From NCBI RefSeq assembly GCF_004363175.1, contig NZ_SNYR01000001.1, positions 434,001 to 498,000 on the forward strand: 64,000 nucleotides of DNA. The letters are read 5' to 3'. This document shows, one piece after another, positions 1 through 8,470 of the stretch. The DNA comes from Maritalea mobilis (GTDB taxonomy: Bacteria > Pseudomonadota > Alphaproteobacteria > Rhizobiales > Devosiaceae). Every line of letters starts with the position of its first letter. Position 1 is the first letter of the stretch. A program made the position numbers and the translations under genes. Below the pieces are notes generated by a model that was given only the letters and a program-made list of their open reading frames with translations, was not told where the DNA came from and ran no database searches.

Positions 1-577
1 TTGCCTGCTCAAGATAAGTGGTGATTTCTGCATCTTCACCACGACCGATCAAACCAAGCTCAGAAATGCCAGCCACTTCGGTGGTGAACCGCACACAACG
101 TGTACAGTGGATACAGCGGGTCATAATGGTTTTCACCAATGGCCCGATATATTTGTCTTCCACCGCGCGCTTATTTTCTTGATAGCGCGAGCTGTCCATG
201 CCGTAAGCCATGGCTTGGTCTTGCAAATCACACTCGCCGCCCTGGTCACAAATCGGACAATCAAGCGGGTGGTTGATCAGCAAAAATTCCATCACGCCTT
301 CGCGTGCCTTTTTCACCATTGGTGTATTGGTGAACACTTCCGGCGCTTCCCCATTTGGGCCGGGGCGCAAATCGCGCACACTCATGGCGCAAGAAGCCGC
401 AGGCTTTGGCGGGCCGCCCTTCACTTCAACAAGGCACATGCGGCAGTTGCCTGCCACTGAAAGCCGTTCGTGATAACAAAAACGTGGAATTTCGGCACCA
501 GCTTCCTCACACGCTTGCATCAGCGTGTAGTGATCTGGAACCTCAATTTCATTACCGTCTACTTTAATATTGGCCAT
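1..577 (-). CDS. nuoG: NADH-quinone oxidoreductase subunit G, 5' part (runs off left edge)
   Basis: N-terminal 192 residues of the large iron-sulfur subunit of complex I, which carries electrons from NuoF towards the quinone site. The ATG at 577 opens [14 protein letters not shown], the ferredoxin-like 2Fe-2S domain. Its ligands are visible in [17 protein letters not shown]. They are followed by the His/Cys-ligated cluster segment [18 protein letters not shown] and the 4Fe-4S segment [11 protein letters not shown]. The frame stays open to base 1, so the molybdopterin-like C-terminal domain lies outside the window. It starts 12 bases after the nuoF stop, as last visible gene of the nuo operon. 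The family identification is secure. Confidence 0.95.
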   Translation of the reverse strand, partial: MANIKVDGNEIEVPDHYTLMQACEEAGAEIPRFCYHERLSVAGNCRMCLVEVKGGPPKPAASCAMSVRDLRPGPNGEAPEVFTNTPMVKKAREGVMEFLLINHPLDCPICDQGGECDLQDQAMAYGMDSSRYQENKRAVEDKYIGPLVKTIMTRCIHCTRCVRFTTEVAGISELGLIGRGEDAEITTYLEQA

Positions 578-589
578 GCTCTTGCCGCC

Positions 590-1897
590 TTATTCCGCTG
601 CAACAGAAGGCACAGCACCTTCTGCTTTCGCATTGTGCGTATATTGATCAATCCGCGCTTCAATTACCGGACGGAAATTGCGGATCAAACCTTGAATTGG
701 CCATGCAGCCGCATCGCCCAACGCACAGATTGTGTGTCCTTCAACCTGCTTGGTCACTTCAAACAGCATGTCGATTTCACGTTTTTGCGCTTCACCGCGC
801 ACCATGCGTTCCATCACACGATACATCCAGCCTGTGCCTTCCCGACAAGGTGTGCACTGGCCACAGCTCTCATGTTTGTAGAAGTAAGAAAGCCGCGCAA
901 TCGCTGCGATAATGTCGGTGCTCTTATCCATCACGATCACCGCTGCGGTGCCCAATGAAGAGCCAACTTCGCGCAAACCGTCAAAATCCATCACCGCGTC
1001 GCGCATTTTTTCACCCGGCACACAAGGCACAGATGAACCGCCAGGAATAACCGCCAGCAAATTATCCCAACCACCGCGGATACCGCCGCAATGCTTGTCG
1101 ATCAACTCACCGAAAGTGATGCCCATTTCTTCTTCAAATGTCGCTGGCGTGTTCACATGGCCAGATACACAGAAAAGCTTAGAGCCTGTGTTGTTCTCGC
1201 GGCCCAAACCAGCGAACCAAGATCCGCCGCGCCGCAAAATTTCCGGCACAACAGCGATAGATTCAACATTGTTCACCGTGGTTGGACAGCCATAAAGGCC
1301 CATACCCGCTGGGAATGGAGGCTTCAAACGGGGCTGGCCTTTTTTGCCTTCAAGGCTTTCCAGCAAAGCAGTTTCTTCACCGCAAATATAGGCCCCTGCA
1401 CCGTGGTGCACCACAATGTCAAAGTCCCAACCATGTACGTTATTTTTGCCGATCAATTTGGCTTCATATGCCTGATCAACAGCAGCCTGCAAACGCTCGC
1501 GCTCGCGAATAAATTCACCACGCACATAAATAAAGGCGTGATGTGCATCCATGGCGCGGCCAGCCAACAAACACCCTTCAACAAGGTGATGCGGGTCATG
1601 GCGCATAATTTCGCGGTCTTTACAGGTGCCCGGCTCAGATTCGTCAGCATTCACCACCAAATAGTGAGGGCGACCATCATTTTGCTTGGGCATAAAGCTC
1701 CATTTAAGGCCAGTCGGGAAGCCAGCGCCCCCACGACCGCGCAAACCAGAACCCTTCACTTCATCAGTGATCCAGTCGCGTCCCTTATCAATAAAGCTTT
1801 TGGTTTGTGACCAAGAGCCGCGCTTTTTCGCGCCTTCAAGGCTCCAATCACCTAAACCATAGAGGTTGGTAAAAATGCGGTCTTTATCTGTAAGCAT
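590..1897 (-). CDS. nuoF: NADH-quinone oxidoreductase subunit F (NADH- and FMN-binding)
   Basis: 435 residues, the usual length. NuoF oxidises NADH through FMN and passes electrons to its 4Fe-4S cluster N3 in the peripheral arm of complex I. The glycine-rich nucleotide/FMN segment [16 protein letters not shown] is near residue 53, and the cluster ligands [14 protein letters not shown] lie in the C-terminal third. The ATG overlaps the stop codon of the preceding small membrane ORF by one base (TAATG), so translation is probably coupled. The operon order is that of alphaproteobacterial nuo clusters. Confidence 0.97.
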   Translation of the reverse strand: MLTDKDRIFTNLYGLGDWSLEGAKKRGSWSQTKSFIDKGRDWITDEVKGSGLRGRGGAGFPTGLKWSFMPKQNDGRPHYLVVNADESEPGTCKDREIMRHDPHHLVEGCLLAGRAMDAHHAFIYVRGEFIRERERLQAAVDQAYEAKLIGKNNVHGWDFDIVVHHGAGAYICGEETALLESLEGKKGQPRLKPPFPAGMGLYGCPTTVNNVESIAVVPEILRRGGSWFAGLGRENNTGSKLFCVSGHVNTPATFEEEMGITFGELIDKHCGGIRGGWDNLLAVIPGGSSVPCVPGEKMRDAVMDFDGLREVGSSLGTAAVIVMDKSTDIIAAIARLSYFYKHESCGQCTPCREGTGWMYRVMERMVRGEAQKREIDMLFEVTKQVEGHTICALGDAAAWPIQGLIRNFRPVIEARIDQYTHNAKAEGAVPSVAAE

Positions 1898-2094
1898 TAT
1901 CGACGCCCCCGCATGAATGCATAAAACAACACCAATCCGATTGCCGCGCTAACAACAATTCCGAAAAAGCCACTTGTGAGAAAGGCAGCAAAAAACGCAA
2001 TCAAGCGGATCGCGATATAAGTGCCCACCATGAAGGCAATCGCCAACATGATGTTATTCGCATTTAACTCTATGCCCATGAAACGTTCAGCCAT
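1897..2094 (-). CDS. small membrane protein embedded between nuoE and nuoF
   Basis: 65 residues, not recognised as a complex I core subunit. A polar N-terminus ([14 protein letters not shown]) is followed by two hydrophobic stretches, roughly residues 15-42 and 43-60, and a basic end MRGRR, consistent with a two-helix inner-membrane protein. Both ends are joined to neighbours by one-base TAATG overlaps: its start with the nuoE stop and its stop with the nuoF start. It is therefore co-translated with the NADH-dehydrogenase module although it looks like a membrane protein. A role in assembly or membrane anchoring is inference only. Confidence 0.75.
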   Translation of the reverse strand: MAERFMGIELNANNIMLAIAFMVGTYIAIRLIAFFAAFLTSGFFGIVVSAAIGLVLFYAFMRGRR

Positions 2095-3134
2095 TAGCGT
2101 GGATCCTTACCAAAGACTTTGCGATATTCTTCCGCGCCGCCTTTTGCCAATGCTTTGGCTTGCGCTTTCCAATCATCGCGTTCAATCCGGCCTTTAAAGC
2201 TCAGGCGATCATCCACTTCGGCAATTTGCTTTTTAGTCAGCTTTGCCACTTGTGCATAAGTTGTGATGCCCAAATCATTCAATTTGCCTTCAAGCACAGG
2301 GCCAACACCAGAGATCAGTTTCAGATCATCTTTTTGGCCTTCAGGTGCATCAAACAATGGTGCCTTCATCCGCGCGTCATCAGCCTTGGCAGCAGCTTTC
2401 TTCGCTGTCTTGCTTGGCTTTTTCACATCTGCGCCCGGCTCTTCTGCTTTTTCTTTCGCAGTTGGTTTAGGTGCAGATGCCTTCGTCGCGCTCTTTGTGG
2501 CTGGCTTACGTGCCGCAGGCTTTTTCGCCGGCACATCAGTCAACGTCACATGGCCACCTTCCGGTGCCGCAAATTGACGATCAATCTGCGGGCCGGTTTT
2601 AACCTCTTTGCCCGCTTCAAACTCGTCAATCATTTCTTCGAAACGTTCAGGGGTCAAATCTTCATAAGTGTCTTTAAACACCATGACCATTGGCGCATTC
2701 ACACATGCGCCCAAACACTCAACCTCTTCCCATGAAAGCGTGCCCGCTTCATTGGTTTCAAACGGCTGCGCATTGATCTTGCTTTTGCAAACTTTGATCA
2801 AATCGCCAGAACCGCGCAACATACAAGGTGTGGTGCCACACACTTGGATATGCGCTTTGGTGCCAACAGGCTTCAACTGAAATTGAGTATAGAAGGTCGC
2901 AACTTCCAAAACGCGGATATAAGGCATCTCAAGCATGTCAGCGACATGCTCAATCGCAGCCTTAGTCACCCAACCATCTTGCTCCTGCGCCCGCATCAAC
3001 AGCGGAATAACAGCAGATTGCTGGCGGCCTTTTGGATATTTCGCAATGGTTTGCTTAGCCCACTTTTTATTGTCGGCATTAAACGCAAATTCTTGCGGTT
3101 GAATGTGATCTTCTGCGAGACGACGAACAGACAT
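2094..3134 (-). CDS. nuoE: NADH-quinone oxidoreductase subunit E with long C-terminal extension
   Basis: 346 residues. Residues 1 to about 180 are the thioredoxin-like 24-kDa subunit, with 2Fe-2S ligands C99, C104, C140 and C144 (QVCGTTPC and ECLGAC). The family is usually 160-240 residues. Here residues 200-250 form a Lys/Ala/Pro-rich, probably disordered linker, and residues 270-335 form a compact domain opening with LISGVGPVLEGKLNDLGI, a helix-hairpin-helix-like pattern. Such extended NuoE proteins are known in Rhizobiales, but the role of the extension is not. It is coupled to nuoD and to the downstream small ORF by TAATG overlaps. Confidence 0.95.
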   Translation of the reverse strand: MSVRRLAEDHIQPQEFAFNADNKKWAKQTIAKYPKGRQQSAVIPLLMRAQEQDGWVTKAAIEHVADMLEMPYIRVLEVATFYTQFQLKPVGTKAHIQVCGTTPCMLRGSGDLIKVCKSKINAQPFETNEAGTLSWEEVECLGACVNAPMVMVFKDTYEDLTPERFEEMIDEFEAGKEVKTGPQIDRQFAAPEGGHVTLTDVPAKKPAARKPATKSATKASAPKPTAKEKAEEPGADVKKPSKTAKKAAAKADDARMKAPLFDAPEGQKDDLKLISGVGPVLEGKLNDLGITTYAQVAKLTKKQIAEVDDRLSFKGRIERDDWKAQAKALAKGGAEEYRKVFGKDPR

Positions 3135-4324
3135 TAGCGATCCACCTCGCCAAAAACGATATCAAGAGTACCAATAATGGCTGACACGTCAGCCAACATG
3201 TGACCACGGCTCAAAAAGTCCATGGCCGACATATGCGCAAATCCGGGCGCACGAATTTTACAGCGATATGGCTTATTGCTGCCGTCAGACACCAGATAAA
3301 CGCCAAACTCGCCTTTGGGTGCTTCCACTGCCGCATAAACTTCGCCTTCAGGCACTTTGTAGCCCTCAGTGTAAAGTTTAAAGTGGTGGATCAACCCTTC
3401 CATTGATTGCTTCATCTCACCGCGCTTCGGTGGCACAATCTTGCCATCAACCGAAGAAATTGGGCCTTGCCCATCCGGTGAACGCAACAAATCAATACAT
3501 TGCTTCATGATCTTTACGGACTGGCGCATTTCTTCCATGCGTACCAAATAACGGTCATAGCAGTCGCCATTCTTACCAATCGCAATGTCGAACTCCAGCT
3601 CGTCATAGCACTCGTAAGGTTGGCTCTTGCGCAAATCCCATTTCGCACCGGAACCGCGCACCATCACGCCAGAAAAGCCCCATGCCCACGCATCTTCAAG
3701 CTTCACGGTGGCGATATCCACGTTCCGCTGTTTGAAAATACGGTTATCAGTCAACAGGCCTTCAATATCGTCCAGCACGTCCAAAAATGGGTCGCACCAT
3801 GCTTCAATATCGTCGATCAGTTCAGGCGCTAGATCTTGGTGCACACCACCGGGACGCACATAAGCTGCGTGCATGCGTGCGCCACAGGCACGCTCATAAA
3901 AAATCATCAGCTTTTCGCGCTCTTCAAAGCCCCACAATGGCGGCGTCAGCGCACCAACGTCCATCGCTTGGGTGGTCACGTTCAGCAAATGGTTCAAAAT
4001 CCGGCCAATTTCCGAATAAAGCACGCGGATCAATTGGCCACGCTTTGGCACTGTAATGCCCAGCAAGCGTTCAACAGCCAAGGCAAAAGCATGCTCTTGG
4101 TTCATCGGCGCCACATAGTCCAAGCGATCGAAATATGGCACAGCCTGCAAATAGGTTTTGTGCTCAATCAGCTTTTCAGTGCCGCGGTGCAACAAGCCCA
4201 CATGCGGGTCAACCCGCTCAACAACTTCGCCGTCCAACTCAAGCACCAAACGCAGAACGCCATGTGCTGCCGGGTGCTGAGGACCAAAGTTGATGTTAAA
4301 ATTTCTAAGTTGCGCTTCGCTCAT
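3134..4324 (-). CDS. nuoD: NADH-quinone oxidoreductase subunit D
   Basis: The 49-kDa subunit that helps form the quinone-binding pocket of complex I with NuoB. The ATG at 4324 is chosen, giving 396 residues starting [22 protein letters not shown]; a longer open frame upstream would overlap nuoC and lacks family similarity. The conserved [14 protein letters not shown] block and the C-terminal DIVFGEVDR ending are both present, so the protein is full length. It begins 10 bases after the nuoC stop, and its stop overlaps the nuoE start by one base. Confidence 0.96.
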   Translation of the reverse strand: MSEAQLRNFNINFGPQHPAAHGVLRLVLELDGEVVERVDPHVGLLHRGTEKLIEHKTYLQAVPYFDRLDYVAPMNQEHAFALAVERLLGITVPKRGQLIRVLYSEIGRILNHLLNVTTQAMDVGALTPPLWGFEEREKLMIFYERACGARMHAAYVRPGGVHQDLAPELIDDIEAWCDPFLDVLDDIEGLLTDNRIFKQRNVDIATVKLEDAWAWGFSGVMVRGSGAKWDLRKSQPYECYDELEFDIAIGKNGDCYDRYLVRMEEMRQSVKIMKQCIDLLRSPDGQGPISSVDGKIVPPKRGEMKQSMEGLIHHFKLYTEGYKVPEGEVYAAVEAPKGEFGVYLVSDGSNKPYRCKIRAPGFAHMSAMDFLSRGHMLADVSAIIGTLDIVFGEVDR

Positions 4325-4334
4325 AATACGATCC

Positions 4335-4937
4335 TCAACCTTGTGCCTTTTCATCACCAGGCAGCACATAATCTGTGCCTTCCCAAGGTGACAAATAGTC
4401 AAATGAGCGGAATTCTTGCGTCAGCTTCACTGGCTCATACACAACGCGCTGCAACTCTTCATTGTAACGCACTTCAACAAAGCCGGTCAGCGGGAAGTCT
4501 TTGCGCAAAGGGAACCCTTCAAAACCGTAATCGGTCAACAACCGACGAAGATCAGGGTGATTGACGAACAAAATGCCATACATGTCGTAGGCTTCACGCT
4601 CGAACCAATCAGCACCCGGATACACTTCACAAATTGAAGGTACAGGGGTGTCCTCATCTGTTTTTAGCTTCACACGAATACGCAAATTCTGTGTTGGGCT
4701 CAAAAAGTGATAAACCACATCAAAACGATCAACACGCTGTGGGTAATCCACACCGCAAATATCGATGATGCAGCTAAATTGACACTGATTGTCGTCACGC
4801 AGCAAACGCGCCACTTCAACAATTGAATCGGTGGTCACATTCAGGGTCAGTTCCCCAAAGCTGCTCTCAACCGATTGCACTGCTTCTGGCAGCTTCGCGC
4901 TGATATATTCGCCAAGTTCTGAAAGGGAAGAATCCAT
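4335..4937 (-). CDS. nuoC: NADH-quinone oxidoreductase subunit C
   Basis: 200 residues, the 30-kDa subunit of the complex I connecting arm. The family signature ERAYDMYG-like segment reads [43 protein letters not shown] (shown here in part: [12 protein letters not shown] and [10 protein letters not shown]). NuoC is separate from NuoD, unlike the fused NuoCD of enterobacteria. It lies 14 bases downstream of nuoB. Confidence 0.95.
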   Translation of the reverse strand: MDSSLSELGEYISAKLPEAVQSVESSFGELTLNVTTDSIVEVARLLRDDNQCQFSCIIDICGVDYPQRVDRFDVVYHFLSPTQNLRIRVKLKTDEDTPVPSICEVYPGADWFEREAYDMYGILFVNHPDLRRLLTDYGFEGFPLRKDFPLTGFVEVRYNEELQRVVYEPVKLTQEFRSFDYLSPWEGTDYVLPGDEKAQG

Positions 4938-4951
4938 TTGCCCCCTACCCC

Positions 4952-5530
4952 TTATCGCTCAATTGTGCCGGTACGACGCAGCTTCTTTTGCAAAAGCAAT
5001 ACGCCATAAAGCAACGCTTCTGCTGTTGGAGGGCAACCAGGCACATAAATATCTACCGGCACCACGCGGTCACAACCGCGCACAACAGAATATGAATAGT
5101 GATAATAACCGCCGCCATTGGCGCAAGAGCCCATGGAAATCACATAGCGCGGTTCTGGCATTTGGTCATAAACCTTGCGCAAAGCTGGCGCCATTTTGTT
5201 CGTCAGCGTACCCGCAACGATCATCACGTCAGATTGACGTGGGGATGCCCGCGGCGCAAAACCAAACCGTTCCGCATCATAGCGCGGCATAGACATCTGC
5301 ATCATTTCAACAGCGCAGCATGCCAAACCAAATGTCATCCACATTAACGAGCCAGTCCGCGCCCAATTGATCAAATCATCGGTCGCGGTTACCAAAAAGC
5401 CCTTATCAGCCAACTGGTCGTTCACATCTAGGAAAAACGGATCATCTGCCCCAATCGGCTTGCCGGTCTTGGGGTCGATAATACCTTTTGGCTGCGGCGC
5501 AACCAAAGTTGAATTATTTTCTAATCCCAT
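4952..5530 (-). CDS. nuoB: NADH-quinone oxidoreductase subunit B
   Basis: 192 residues from the ATG at 5530 ([16 protein letters not shown]), preferred over an upstream in-frame ATG at 5551 because it matches the usual alphaproteobacterial N-terminus. It carries the terminal 4Fe-4S cluster N2. The ligands are visible as [18 protein letters not shown] and [11 protein letters not shown]. The start overlaps the end of nuoA by ten bases, so translation is probably coupled. Confidence 0.96.
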   Translation of the reverse strand: MGLENNSTLVAPQPKGIIDPKTGKPIGADDPFFLDVNDQLADKGFLVTATDDLINWARTGSLMWMTFGLACCAVEMMQMSMPRYDAERFGFAPRASPRQSDVMIVAGTLTNKMAPALRKVYDQMPEPRYVISMGSCANGGGYYHYSYSVVRGCDRVVPVDIYVPGCPPTAEALLYGVLLLQKKLRRTGTIER

Positions 5531-5886
5531 TCCAACGCCCCTTTGCGCCATTCATAGATAAAGCCAATGGTCAAAACGCCCAAGAAAATCATCATGGCCC
5601 AGAAGCCGAACCAACCCACATCCTTAAACGCAACCGCCCAAGGGAAGAGGAAGGCGACCTCAAGGTCAAAAATGATGAACAAGATGGCGACAAGATAGAA
5701 GCGAATGTCGAACTTCATCCGCGCATCATCAAATGCTTCAAAACCACATTCATAGGCAGATACCTTTTCAGGATCTGGCCGCTTAATGGCAATAATGAAT
5801 GGGGCAACCAAAAGCGCCAAACCGATCACTGCGGACAATCCAACAAAAATGATCACTGGCAGATACTGAGAGAGCAATTCGGTCAT
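5521..5886 (-). CDS. nuoA: NADH-quinone oxidoreductase subunit A
   Basis: 121 residues, first gene of the nuo operon and a membrane-arm subunit with three predicted helices (about residues 8-30, 62-82 and 92-112). The conserved acidic loop [12 protein letters not shown] lies between helices 1 and 2. No convincing promoter could be assigned in the 170 bases upstream, though a GATAAT hexamer is present on this strand at about 6034-6039. Confidence 0.95.
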   Translation of the reverse strand: MTELLSQYLPVIIFVGLSAVIGLALLVAPFIIAIKRPDPEKVSAYECGFEAFDDARMKFDIRFYLVAILFIIFDLEVAFLFPWAVAFKDVGWFGFWAMMIFLGVLTIGFIYEWRKGALEWD

Positions 5887-6101
5887 AATTGCTTTGCCTT
5901 TTTTGACAGCTGAAACTCAGCCAAAGAATTTGTTCCAAGTCAGACTCACCGAAATGAGCCGAAACTTTGATTTGGTACGGCTTACGCCAACGCCCTAACG
6001 GTTTCAAGGGCTTTAGCTTGAAATTTTTAAATTATCTCCCCAATCAAACCAAATTAGGCAGACAGCGTAAATAGTTTAAAAAACTTGATTTTTTAACTCA
6101 T

Positions 6102-6131
6102 AAAAAAAAGAGCGCTCCTTTCGGAACGCTC
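6102..6131 (-). terminator. rho-independent terminator of the first outer-membrane protein gene
   Basis: Imperfect hairpin at 6110-6131 (GAGCG, one mismatch, then TCC, loop TTTC and the complement), followed on the minus strand by a run of eight T at 6109-6102. It lies 30 bases beyond the stop of the gene ending at 6161 and upstream of nuoA. Confidence 0.85.
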
Positions 6132-6160
6132 CTTCAAACACTTTGTTGTGTGCATTCAAC

Positions 6161-6691
6161 CTAGTTGAAGTACCAACGTGCTTTCGCATCAATTGCGTGG
6201 CTTGAAGTGCCCATGTCTGTGAATGACCAATTGTATTCAGAACCAATGGTCACGTCGTCAGATACGGCAAACTCGATACCAGCACCAGCGATACCAACAG
6301 CATCGCCGAAGTGATGGCCGATACCACCAACACCGTAAAGCAACACATCGTCAGATACCAAGTAACCCGCACGACCGGTTAGGTCATACTGAGCGCCATA
6401 ATATGTGCCGCCATCATAGTTAGCTTGCGCTGAAACTTCGAAACCAAACACCATCTGGTCGAACTGTGTGTTCATACCAGCAAGAGCACCAATGCCCCAA
6501 ACGTCTGATGCTGCATTTACATAAGCGCCGTTCACACCAGCATAAAAACGATTCCAGTCAAAACCAGGATCAGAATATGCAGGCTGTGCAGGTGCTGGTG
6601 TATAATCAATCACAGGGTCCGCAGCGGACGCGCCTGCCGTCATTGCTGCAGTTGCAAGTGCAGCAAGGGAAATTTTCTTCAAAATGCTCAT
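6161..6691 (-). CDS. outer-membrane beta-barrel protein (paralogue 1)
   Basis: 176 residues from the ATG at 6691, which has a strong Shine-Dalgarno GGAGG seven bases upstream; an upstream in-frame ATG is unlikely. The signal peptide ends in ASAADP. The rest alternates polar and aromatic residues in the manner of an eight-strand barrel with short turns (DWNRFYAGVNGAYV, LTGRAGYLVSDDVLLYGVGG, IDAKARWYFN). It resembles the small porin-like Omp25/31 group of rhizobia, but shorter. It is clearly a paralogue of the gene at 6968-7486, sharing DW.RFY, GRAGYLV, GIEFAV and RWYFN. No enzyme function is suggested; a surface or structural role is inferred. Confidence 0.85.
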   Translation of the reverse strand: MSILKKISLAALATAAMTAGASAADPVIDYTPAPAQPAYSDPGFDWNRFYAGVNGAYVNAASDVWGIGALAGMNTQFDQMVFGFEVSAQANYDGGTYYGAQYDLTGRAGYLVSDDVLLYGVGGIGHHFGDAVGIAGAGIEFAVSDDVTIGSEYNWSFTDMGTSSHAIDAKARWYFN

Positions 6692-6787
6692 AATTGCCTC
6701 CATGGCTCTCTTAAGCGTTACTCTCGGCATATGGGTTCCAATTTCCAAAACGCAACAGCAGAACATAAAGTTCCATCGCATTTTTAA

Positions 6788-6805
6788 AAATTTGCGCGCA
6801 AATTT
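6788..6805. promoter_or_regulatory. 18-bp perfect palindrome upstream of outer-membrane protein gene
   Basis: AAATTTGCGCGCAAATTT is a perfect dyad about 95 bases upstream of the start codon at 6691, between the two paralogous outer-membrane genes. It could be an operator for a homodimeric regulator. No known binding-site consensus was recognised with certainty, so the role is inferred from symmetry and position. Confidence 0.35.
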
Positions 6806-6908
6806 AAGCGCAAAGGTTCCCTGATCACCTACGACTCAAACTTATAGGCAAAAGATGACCGTATTTAGTCTGAAATGTGGCAAAAGAGATTCATGGATAA
6901 CAAAGTGT

Positions 6909-6937
6909 AAAAATGCCACACCGCTAAAAACGGTGTG
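6909..6937 (-). terminator. terminator of the second outer-membrane protein gene
   Basis: A seven-base-pair stem CACACCG / CGGTGTG (6917-6923 with 6931-6937) with a seven-base loop, followed on the minus strand by GCATTTTT. The T run is short and begins two bases off the stem, so termination may be moderate. Confidence 0.65.
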
Positions 6938-6967
6938 ACAAAACTGCGTAATGAAAAACGAGCGGGA

Positions 6968-7486
6968 TTAGTTAAAGTACCATCTCATTTTGGCGTCAAA
7001 CACGTGGCCTGTGGTGCCACCACCATCAGTAATATACGTATATTCACCGCCGAATGTCACATTGTCATGTACGGCAAATTCAATACCGCCACCAATGCCT
7101 GCAAACGTGCTACCGCTGTCATTGAATACAACGCCACCAGAAGCATAAATAAGAGCCTCAGGCGCTACAAGGTAACCCGCACGGCCAAATACGTCATACA
7201 ACGCACCAGAATATGCTCCGCCGTTGTAATAGGCGGTACCCTGCACTTCCAAACCAAATACCCAATCACCAGACTGCATGTTCAGGCCGGCAAGCCCGCC
7301 AACACCTACATATTGAGTGCCATCGTTCATACCGCCTGCGCTTAGACCGATATAAAAACGATCCCAGTCAAATGTTGAAGAAGTCACAACCGGTGCAGGT
7401 TGTGTGTAGATAATTGGATCGGCTGCACTGGCAGCAGCAACCCCGGTGGCAATCATGGTCGTTGCCAGCAAAACAGATTTATACAT
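6968..7486 (-). CDS. outer-membrane beta-barrel protein (paralogue 2)
   Basis: 172 residues with a signal peptide ending ASAADP, then a Pro-rich spacer and a small barrel (STFDWDRFYIGLSAGG, FGRAGYLVAPEALIYASGGVV, GIEFAVHDNVTFGGEY, FDAKMRWYFN). It has the same size and layout as the neighbouring gene at 6161-6691, indicating a tandem duplication that has since diverged. Both end in YFN rather than the C-terminal Phe common in barrels. The gene has its own upstream region and terminator, so the two are probably transcribed separately. Confidence 0.85.
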   Translation of the reverse strand: MYKSVLLATTMIATGVAAASAADPIIYTQPAPVVTSSTFDWDRFYIGLSAGGMNDGTQYVGVGGLAGLNMQSGDWVFGLEVQGTAYYNGGAYSGALYDVFGRAGYLVAPEALIYASGGVVFNDSGSTFAGIGGGIEFAVHDNVTFGGEYTYITDGGGTTGHVFDAKMRWYFN

Positions 7487-7616
7487 TTTAGCCTCACCCT
7501 TTTATTAACTAAACGTAAAATTACGCTTGAGTTTAAAAAGAGTCAAATGACGAACGGGCTAATCCAACCAAAGCATCTGCTGCGGAAGTTATGTAAACCG
7601 ACATTTTAAGGAAAAA

Positions 7617-7693
7617 TGGCGGGAGTGACGGGACTCGAACCCGCGACCTCTGGCGTGACAGGCCAGCGCTCTAACCAACTGAGCTACACCCCC
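7617..7693 (-). tRNA. tRNA-Asp (anticodon GTC)
   Basis: A 77-base cloverleaf on the minus strand starting GGGGGTGTAGCTCAGTTGGT. The seven-base-pair acceptor stem pairs with CACTCCC, the anticodon loop CTGTCAC gives GTC, the T-arm is GGTTCGAGTCC, and the 3' CCA is encoded. Confidence 0.96.
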
Positions 7694-7844
7694 TTTAAAG
7701 AGAAAGTTCTCGTCAAAGAGTGCGCGTGGTTTAAAACTGATTAGCACCTTCTGTCAAGCGCCATTTTCAATCTTTATGACATTGTTTTCAAAGAGAAATA
7801 ATTTCTTTTATCCAACTTTGTCGAACCACGACTTGGTACCAAAA

Positions 7845-7920
<76 letters not shown>

Positions 7921-7967
7921 CCCGTTTGGTGATGCATCGTTTAGTGTGTTCTTTCGCGCTCGTCAAC

Positions 7968-7997
7968 AAAAAAGGTCTCGATTTTCACCGAGACCTT
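7968..7997 (-). terminator. rho-independent terminator of the HU gene
   Basis: A nine-base-pair perfect stem AAGGTCTCG / CGAGACCTT (7972-7980 with 7989-7997) with an eight-base loop, then six T on the minus strand. It lies 28 bases past the stop at 8026. Confidence 0.9.
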
Positions 7998-8025
7998 CAA
8001 AAAAATGCAAAAAAATTTGCTTAGA

Positions 8026-8298
8026 CTAGTTCACAGCGTCTTTGAGCTGCTTACCAGGCTTGAATTTTGGTACATTTGTCGCTGGGATATCAATTTCAGC
8101 GCCAGTAGCTGGGTTACGGCCTTTTGTGGCTTTACGGTGAGAAACCGCAAATGTGCCAAAGCCAACCAAGCGAACTTCGTTGCCATCTTTCAATGTGCCT
8201 GTAATCGCCTCAAAAACAGCGTCTACTGCGCTTGCGGCGTCTGCTTTAGTCAAACCAGCTTTTTCCGCTGTTGCAGCGACCAAATCATTTTTGTTCAT
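8026..8298 (-). CDS. hup: DNA-binding protein HU
   Basis: 90 residues, exactly the length of HU-family proteins. HU bends DNA and compacts the nucleoid as a dimer. It starts MNKNDLVAATAEKAGLTKADA; the beta-arm region reads GFGTFAVSHRKATKGRNPATG, containing the family signature GRNP and the proline that intercalates into DNA. The start has a GAGGA Shine-Dalgarno. Its position directly after lon, in the clpP-clpX-lon-hup order, is conserved across many proteobacteria. Confidence 0.96.
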   Translation of the reverse strand: MNKNDLVAATAEKAGLTKADAASAVDAVFEAITGTLKDGNEVRLVGFGTFAVSHRKATKGRNPATGAEIDIPATNVPKFKPGKQLKDAVN

Positions 8299-8412
8299 TA
8301 GTCCATCCTCATTTTTTGGCCCGACTTACTTTTGTCAGGCAATACGCATGAACCTTTTGACGATTCTTTGGCAAACGCAAGGAAATCCGGCGATTTCCGA
8401 GGGTTTTTAGGC

Positions 8413-8445
8413 AAAAAAAGAGCGGAAAAGTCGCCTTTCCCGCTC
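8413..8445 (-). terminator. rho-independent terminator of lon
   Basis: An 11-base-pair stem with one mismatch (8420-8430 paired with 8435-8445, loop TCGC) followed on the minus strand by seven T (8419-8413), 26 bases after the lon stop at 8471. Confidence 0.88.
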
Positions 8446-8470
8446 CAAATCACTGAAATTGTGGAAAACC

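Noticed and set aside
1091-1810. Open frame of about 240 codons on the plus strand
   Set aside because: It lies wholly opposite nuoF, has no family match and no Shine-Dalgarno; it reflects codon bias of the real gene.
3836-4564. Open frame of about 242 codons on the plus strand
   Set aside because: It spans the nuoD-nuoC junction on the opposite strand and has no supporting signal.
7617-7693. Possible integration site at tRNA-Asp, next to the extra outer-membrane genes
   Set aside because: No integrase gene and no repeat of the tRNA 3' end were seen on the far side of the outer-membrane genes.
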